Of a stretch of DNA of 7,301 bases, positions 3,912 through 7,301 are shown piece after piece. The notes below the pieces were generated by a model. The model ran no database searches, was not told the origin of the DNA, and worked only from the letters and a program-made list of their open reading frames with translations. The translations under genes were made by a program, and so were the position numbers. The DNA is from Acidobacteriota bacterium (lineage in GTDB: Bacteria; Acidobacteriota; Blastocatellia; RBC074): assembly GCA_022614735.1 (NCBI GenBank), contig JAKEHZ010000045.1, positions 1 through 7,301 on the forward strand. Direction: 5' to 3'. Each line of letters begins with the position of its first letter. The first letter of the stretch is position 1.

Positions 3912-6032
3912 TCAGCTTTGAGTTGCGTCTGCGACAGCAGTCTGTCCGATCTTGAAAATATCCACTTTCGTCTCCTGGCACTTTCGTAGGTTGAGGTCAA
4001 ACAGACCTATATCGAAATAGGTATTCGGCTTTTGGTAAAGATCCAGCCCTCTTCCGATCTTGATGACCCAACCATTATCGAGCCTGATCTCGCGGTCGTG
4101 CAGGTTGGGATTGATCTGAACATTCAGGATGACATCAACTTCAAGCAAGCTCTGCTTCAGATCGTCTAATTTACTCTCCACAAAAGCAACATCAGAATCG
4201 GGGTCAAATCTGGTGATCAAATTGATTTGCTTCACAGCCCCAAATTTGAGGAGGGTTTCACAGAACCTGACGAGGTTCTGGATCTGATGCGTCAGACGAA
4301 TATAACTGTCTTCAACCGTAACCTCCTTAACACCCCTTAAATACGGACCCATGATCGACTCGTAACTATACCCTGTAGCATCGTAAGTGATCGTGTAGTG
4401 CTGTTCTTTCAGTTCAGGCTGAGCTGTCTCAATTTGCTCATCGAGCTGTGAAACTCTGCTGTCAGTTGTCTCAGCTTTCTCGGTATCAGCATCCGTGGCA
4501 GTGGAATCGACACCTATCACCCTCTCGTGTGCCTCAGATTCTTTTCTTTGATATTTGCGCGCAGGTCTTTGTGTCGCAGGCGCATCTTTAGATTCCGGGC
4601 AATAGACGATGACCTCTTCGCCGTTGATCTTGAAGTATGAAAGACTGATCTTCGCAAACTCGTCATCGGGTTTACGCTTGTTCATCTGCTCTTTTACGCG
4701 CCGGCGACACTCCACCGCGTAGGCGACGTATTCTTCGAATTCGTCATCGTTGGGCGGGACGACCGGATGCAATATCTTAAGTAGAGCGCAAACAGTCTTC
4801 TTAATTCCTTTTTCATCGCGCCCTTCGACCGACTTACCCAATCGAATTCGCCTGGTCACTTCCTCGTATCGATTCGAATGCGCGAACTGGTGATGAAATG
4901 CCTCGGCCAGGTAATCAGTGATGAACCCATAATTATTGGTCAAAAACTCACTGCTGTTTTTGGGCATCTCCCAGCCGGGCAGGTAGCAGGCCAAACGATC
5001 CATTACAGCCAGGTCGAATTCCAGCGGCAGAGGCTGGAACAGGTCGAAGACGGGAGAATTGACGATCTGATCAATCGAAAGATCGATATTCCCGACGAAT
5101 GCCAGACTGGCATCGGCAATAACTTCTACCCCGCGTGAGAATCGGCCGTTGGCCATATAATCTTTCATGATCTGGATAGTGTCAGGGTCCCGCACTTTGA
5201 TACCGGCCACCTCATCGAACGCGACTGTATCCCAGAACCCGACCAGGCCGACCTTCCCACGGGCATTGTTGTAGAAGAGTGTCGCCTTTGTCGCCTGTCC
5301 GCCGCTGACCAGCGTCGAGTAGGGTGAAAACTCACTGAAGAAGTACGACTTGCCTGTCCCGCGTGGCCCAAGTTCGATGAAGTTGAAGTTTGATTCGACC
5401 AGGGGAGCCAACCGCGCAATGAAATGGAGTTTGACCCGGTGGGAGAATTTGCCCGGTTCCAGCCCTACCGACCGCAGAATTACATCCAGCCACTCGTCAC
5501 GCGTAAAAGCACTACGCCCATCTGCGTATTGGTCAAAGTCGAAGCGGCTGAGTTGGATCGGCCGCAGGTCTTCGATGTAAAAGGCGTAATCATCCTCCTC
5601 GACTTCGTTATGGACGACAGTGACCTCGGCCCAGATGCCCCCCTCCAGTAAGCGGTCGGTGTCCTTATAATATTTGTGGCCGATCGCGATGCGCCGCGAG
5701 TTGAAATTCTCAAGAGCTGCCCAGTGTCGCTTCTCCTTCTCGACGTAGTTGACATGCACTTTGTCTATGAAGCGGTGTTTTCCCTTGGTCGCGACTTTCG
5801 ATTGTGCAGCATTGGATTCGTCCGGGCGCACATAGTTCTCTTGCAGCGTGGCAAGCACGGCTTCCATGCCTGCCTCGATCTCCGCCTGGTCATTGCTGGC
5901 GCAGTATTTGGCCAGCAGAAATTCCAGCACGAAAGTTGGAACATTGGTGCCCTTCTTGATCCGGTGGAGCAGTTCTTTGCGTACCACCTTGCCTTCGAAG
6001 ACTTCATTCAGTTTTTGATCTAATGCATCCAT
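3912..6032 (-). CDS. brxL: BrxL-family AAA+ protein with C-terminal MITD1-like (MIT_C) domain
   Basis: A 706-residue BREX phage-defence ATPase. Residues 1 to ~478 match BrxL: an N-terminal region (KVVRKEL, NVPTFVLEFLLAKYC, ENYVRPDE), Walker A GPRGTGKS (222-229), SGGQATKA and FYNNARG (243-257), Walker B VAFDE (270-274), an asparagine at FVGNID (sensor 1, N315) and MDRLACYLPGW (344-354). A charged, low-complexity linker follows (about 480-544). The last ~155 residues are not Lon-like. They carry TGYSYESI, VEDSYIR, THQIQNLVRFCE, HDREIRLDNGW, IKIGRGLD and a terminal ETKVDIFK, in the order found in the PLD-like C-terminal domain of human MITD1. Known BrxL acts in BREX interference as a multimeric DNA-binding ATPase. 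The MIT_C part could bind lipid, protein or nucleic acid; this is inference. The start is ATG with a weak ribosome site, 15 bases after pglZ, so the two genes are one operon. Confidence 0.93.
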   Translation of the reverse strand: MDALDQKLNEVFEGKVVRKELLHRIKKGTNVPTFVLEFLLAKYCASNDQAEIEAGMEAVLATLQENYVRPDESNAAQSKVATKGKHRFIDKVHVNYVEKEKRHWAALENFNSRRIAIGHKYYKDTDRLLEGGIWAEVTVVHNEVEEDDYAFYIEDLRPIQLSRFDFDQYADGRSAFTRDEWLDVILRSVGLEPGKFSHRVKLHFIARLAPLVESNFNFIELGPRGTGKSYFFSEFSPYSTLVSGGQATKATLFYNNARGKVGLVGFWDTVAFDEVAGIKVRDPDTIQIMKDYMANGRFSRGVEVIADASLAFVGNIDLSIDQIVNSPVFDLFQPLPLEFDLAVMDRLACYLPGWEMPKNSSEFLTNNYGFITDYLAEAFHHQFAHSNRYEEVTRRIRLGKSVEGRDEKGIKKTVCALLKILHPVVPPNDDEFEEYVAYAVECRRRVKEQMNKRKPDDEFAKISLSYFKINGEEVIVYCPESKDAPATQRPARKYQRKESEAHERVIGVDSTATDADTEKAETTDSRVSQLDEQIETAQPELKEQHYTITYDATGYSYESIMGPYLRGVKEVTVEDSYIRLTHQIQNLVRFCETLLKFGAVKQINLITRFDPDSDVAFVESKLDDLKQSLLEVDVILNVQINPNLHDREIRLDNGWVIKIGRGLDLYQKPNTYFDIGLFDLNLRKCQETKVDIFKIGQTAVADATQS
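3933..4400 (-). other. Region encoding the MIT_C (PLD-like) domain of the BrxL fusion
   Basis: This encodes residues ~545-700 of the BrxL-like protein. Landmarks shared with MITD1, as I recall that sequence, are the tyrosine-serine-tyrosine opening, the I-R-x-T-H-Q and R-F-C-E helix, H-D-R-E-I-R, N-G-W, I-K-I-G-R-G-L-D and the closing E-T-x-V-D-I-F. The classical PLD catalytic HxK motif is not evident, so it is more likely a binding module than a phosphodiesterase. The boundary with the charged linker is near base 4400. Confidence 0.85.
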
Positions 6033-6046
6033 GATTTACTCAGAGT

Positions 6047-6061
6047 CTTACTTCAAGTAAG
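6047..6061. repeat. Perfect inverted repeat at the pglZ stop codon
   Basis: CTTACTT and AAGTAAG flank a single central C, spanning the last codons and stop of pglZ. The ATG of brxL lies 15 bases downstream on the minus strand. With a one-base loop it folds poorly as RNA, so it may be a protein site or simply a consequence of the codons used. Confidence 0.4.
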
Positions 6062-7301
6062 CAGTTTCCAGACTCAATCTGCTAAAGACATGCAGTGTTT
6101 TCGGATCGAGGGCTTTGACGGTAAAGATGCCCTCGAAATCAGGCAGCATCTTCAACACGACGGACGTAGGCTGATTGGGTTTCAGGGCTATGGTATGCGT
6201 GGCCGCGTTCACCTCTCCTCCCGGTCGTGGTTCCCCAACGACCTCATCCTTTGCGTCGTGTGCCTCCAGTAGGATTTCAAACTGCTGCATAAACAGGTCC
6301 TCAGTGTACAGAGCGATCTCGATGACGGGTAACTGTGTGGTGATCTTCTTCGCTCCCTTCTTATATGACAGCTCAACTTTGACCTTATGCTTATCGGGGG
6401 CGGAAGCCGGCTCCATTCGCACCACCATCACCGGAACCACAGCTTCGGGCAGCGAGGCCCCGCCGTGAAAATAGAGATGCCCGTCACGGTACGGTGCAAT
6501 GCTTCTCGGAACAGCGCAGCGCGAGAAAGTGCCGCGAATTCCCAGCCGCTCCGCACCAATGACCAGATTATTGCCATCGGATTCGCCCTCGCCCAATAGC
6601 AATCGGTCATGAGCATTGACCAGCCAATCGCCGGCTGGTTTCTTACAAACGTCACCGGCCTCGGCATGCGTGTTTAGAACGAATCCATGATCGGTCGCAA
6701 TGACTGCCTCCTGAAAACCACGCTCGCGCAGCTTGTGCAGTGCCACACGGATCATCTTCAAAGTTTCCAGTATTATACCGAGCGTTGTTTCCGGATTACT
6801 CTCAAGATGACTATCAATCTCCTGGCTGCGGATGACCATTAGTTCTACTGTGGGGTCGATTTTACTTTTACCCCTAACAAATTCGTTCAGCCTCATCTCA
6901 GCAAAACGGTCGCCCAGGCGTTTGCGTAGCACATCCATTCGCTGGTTGACATTGGACACCGTCGCATCGGCCAGTTTCGGTACCAGCCCGTCGTTCACGT
7001 AGTCCAGCGATAGATCGGCCTTCGCGCCCGGTAAGAGGCTGGCCATTCCCACCGCCGTGATCGAAGGCAGCTGAGCATAGGCTGCGTGTAACTCGACGGC
7101 TCCGTCATTGGCGATCTCCTTCTCCAAAGCCACGCCCAGCTCATATCTCAGCGCATCGACCATAAAGTAAGCAACTTTGCGGCCACGATCCTTCAATCGC
7201 TCGCCGACGAAGCGGTCATACACATCCGCGTTCGCCAATCGGCCGGCCGGCGGCCATCCGGCTGTTTCAATGTGTTTCATGAAGACCGTCTGCACTTTCT
7301 G
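6048..7301 (-). CDS. pglZ: PglZ, BREX alkaline phosphatase-like protein (C-terminal part)
   Basis: The visible 417 codons are the C-terminal part of PglZ, a core BREX component of the alkaline phosphatase superfamily; the frame stays open to the right edge and full PglZ proteins are usually ~800 residues or more. Metal-site and core motifs are intact: FMVDALRYE (codons near 7157), LPSITAVGMASLLPG with the candidate nucleophile serine/threonine (near 7058), IATDHGF (near 6690) and YFHGGASLPEAVVPV (near 6465). A beta-rich C-terminal region follows to the TAA at 6048-6050. Known PglZ-type proteins are required for BREX defence and related enzymes show metal-dependent nuclease or phosphodiesterase activity. 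It is followed after 15 bases by brxL in the same direction, the order seen at the end of many BREX operons. The ATG at 7295 is internal, not the start. Confidence 0.95.
   Translation of the reverse strand, partial: QKVQTVFMKHIETAGWPPAGRLANADVYDRFVGERLKDRGRKVAYFMVDALRYELGVALEKEIANDGAVELHAAYAQLPSITAVGMASLLPGAKADLSLDYVNDGLVPKLADATVSNVNQRMDVLRKRLGDRFAEMRLNEFVRGKSKIDPTVELMVIRSQEIDSHLESNPETTLGIILETLKMIRVALHKLRERGFQEAVIATDHGFVLNTHAEAGDVCKKPAGDWLVNAHDRLLLGEGESDGNNLVIGAERLGIRGTFSRCAVPRSIAPYRDGHLYFHGGASLPEAVVPVMVVRMEPASAPDKHKVKVELSYKKGAKKITTQLPVIEIALYTEDLFMQQFEILLEAHDAKDEVVGEPRPGGEVNAATHTIALKPNQPTSVVLKMLPDFEGIFTVKALDPKTLHVFSRLSLETAYLK

Noticed and set aside
3973..3988. A TGGCAC on the plus strand that resembles a sigma-54 -24 box
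   Set aside because: It lies within brxL coding sequence and lacks a GC dinucleotide at the required ten-base spacing.
3933..4400. Calling the BrxL C-terminus a Lon (S16) protease domain by family name
   Set aside because: No Ser-Lys dyad motif of S16 is seen; the residues match MITD1-type PLD-like domains instead.
5676..6023. A 115-codon plus-strand frame inside brxL
   Set aside because: It is antisense to the conserved N-terminal region of BrxL and explained by codon bias of that gene.
1..7301. CRISPR array, tRNA, rRNA or insertion sequence
   Set aside because: No repeat-spacer pattern, no tRNA cloverleaf and no transposase frame or paired terminal repeats were seen; the CARF domain alone does not imply a CRISPR locus.

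Overview
The window reads as a defence-type island from a bacterium of roughly balanced base composition that uses sigma-54. The sequence alone does not name the species. The gene types would suit a deep-branching Gram-negative lineage such as Acidobacteriota, but that is only an impression. Almost all of the window is coding, and no stretch longer than about 190 bases lacks a gene.

Left part (1-1423, all on the minus strand): three co-directional genes follow a candidate sigma-54 promoter at 1409-1423. In order of transcription they are a 66-residue protein I do not recognise, a DEDD-family (DnaQ-like) 3'-5' exonuclease that starts at TTG behind a perfect Shine-Dalgarno, and the first 75 codons of a further gene cut by the left edge. 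Three regularly spaced heptamers lie between the first two genes.

Centre (1532-3037, plus strand): divergent from this operon is a full-length sigma-54 activator with the RtcR layout: a CARF-like sensor, an AAA+ domain with GAFTGA, and a C-terminal HTH. A palindrome just before its start codon lies about 110-125 bases upstream of the predicted operon start, a normal distance for an activator site. The simplest reading is a signal-inducible module: the CARF domain senses a small nucleotide or RNA-end ligand, and the activator then switches on the exonuclease operon.

Right of centre (3081-3893, plus strand): a compact toxin-antitoxin operon with its own sigma-70-type promoter, an inverted-repeat operator and a terminator. 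It pairs a HigB2/RelE-like toxin with a ribbon-helix-helix BrnA-like antitoxin. The toxin ATG lies almost at the predicted transcription start, so its mRNA may be leaderless.

Right part (3912-7301, minus strand): a BREX-type gene pair, the C-terminal part of PglZ followed 15 bases later by a BrxL-family AAA+ protein. The N-terminal two thirds of BrxL look ordinary, but its last ~155 residues are not a Lon-type protease domain. They closely resemble the PLD-like C-terminal domain of eukaryotic MITD1 (MIT_C). This AAA+/MIT_C fusion beside PglZ, together with the CARF/sigma-54-controlled exonuclease operon, is the most unusual content here. The other BREX genes (BrxC, PglX and so on) would have to lie beyond the right edge and cannot be judged.
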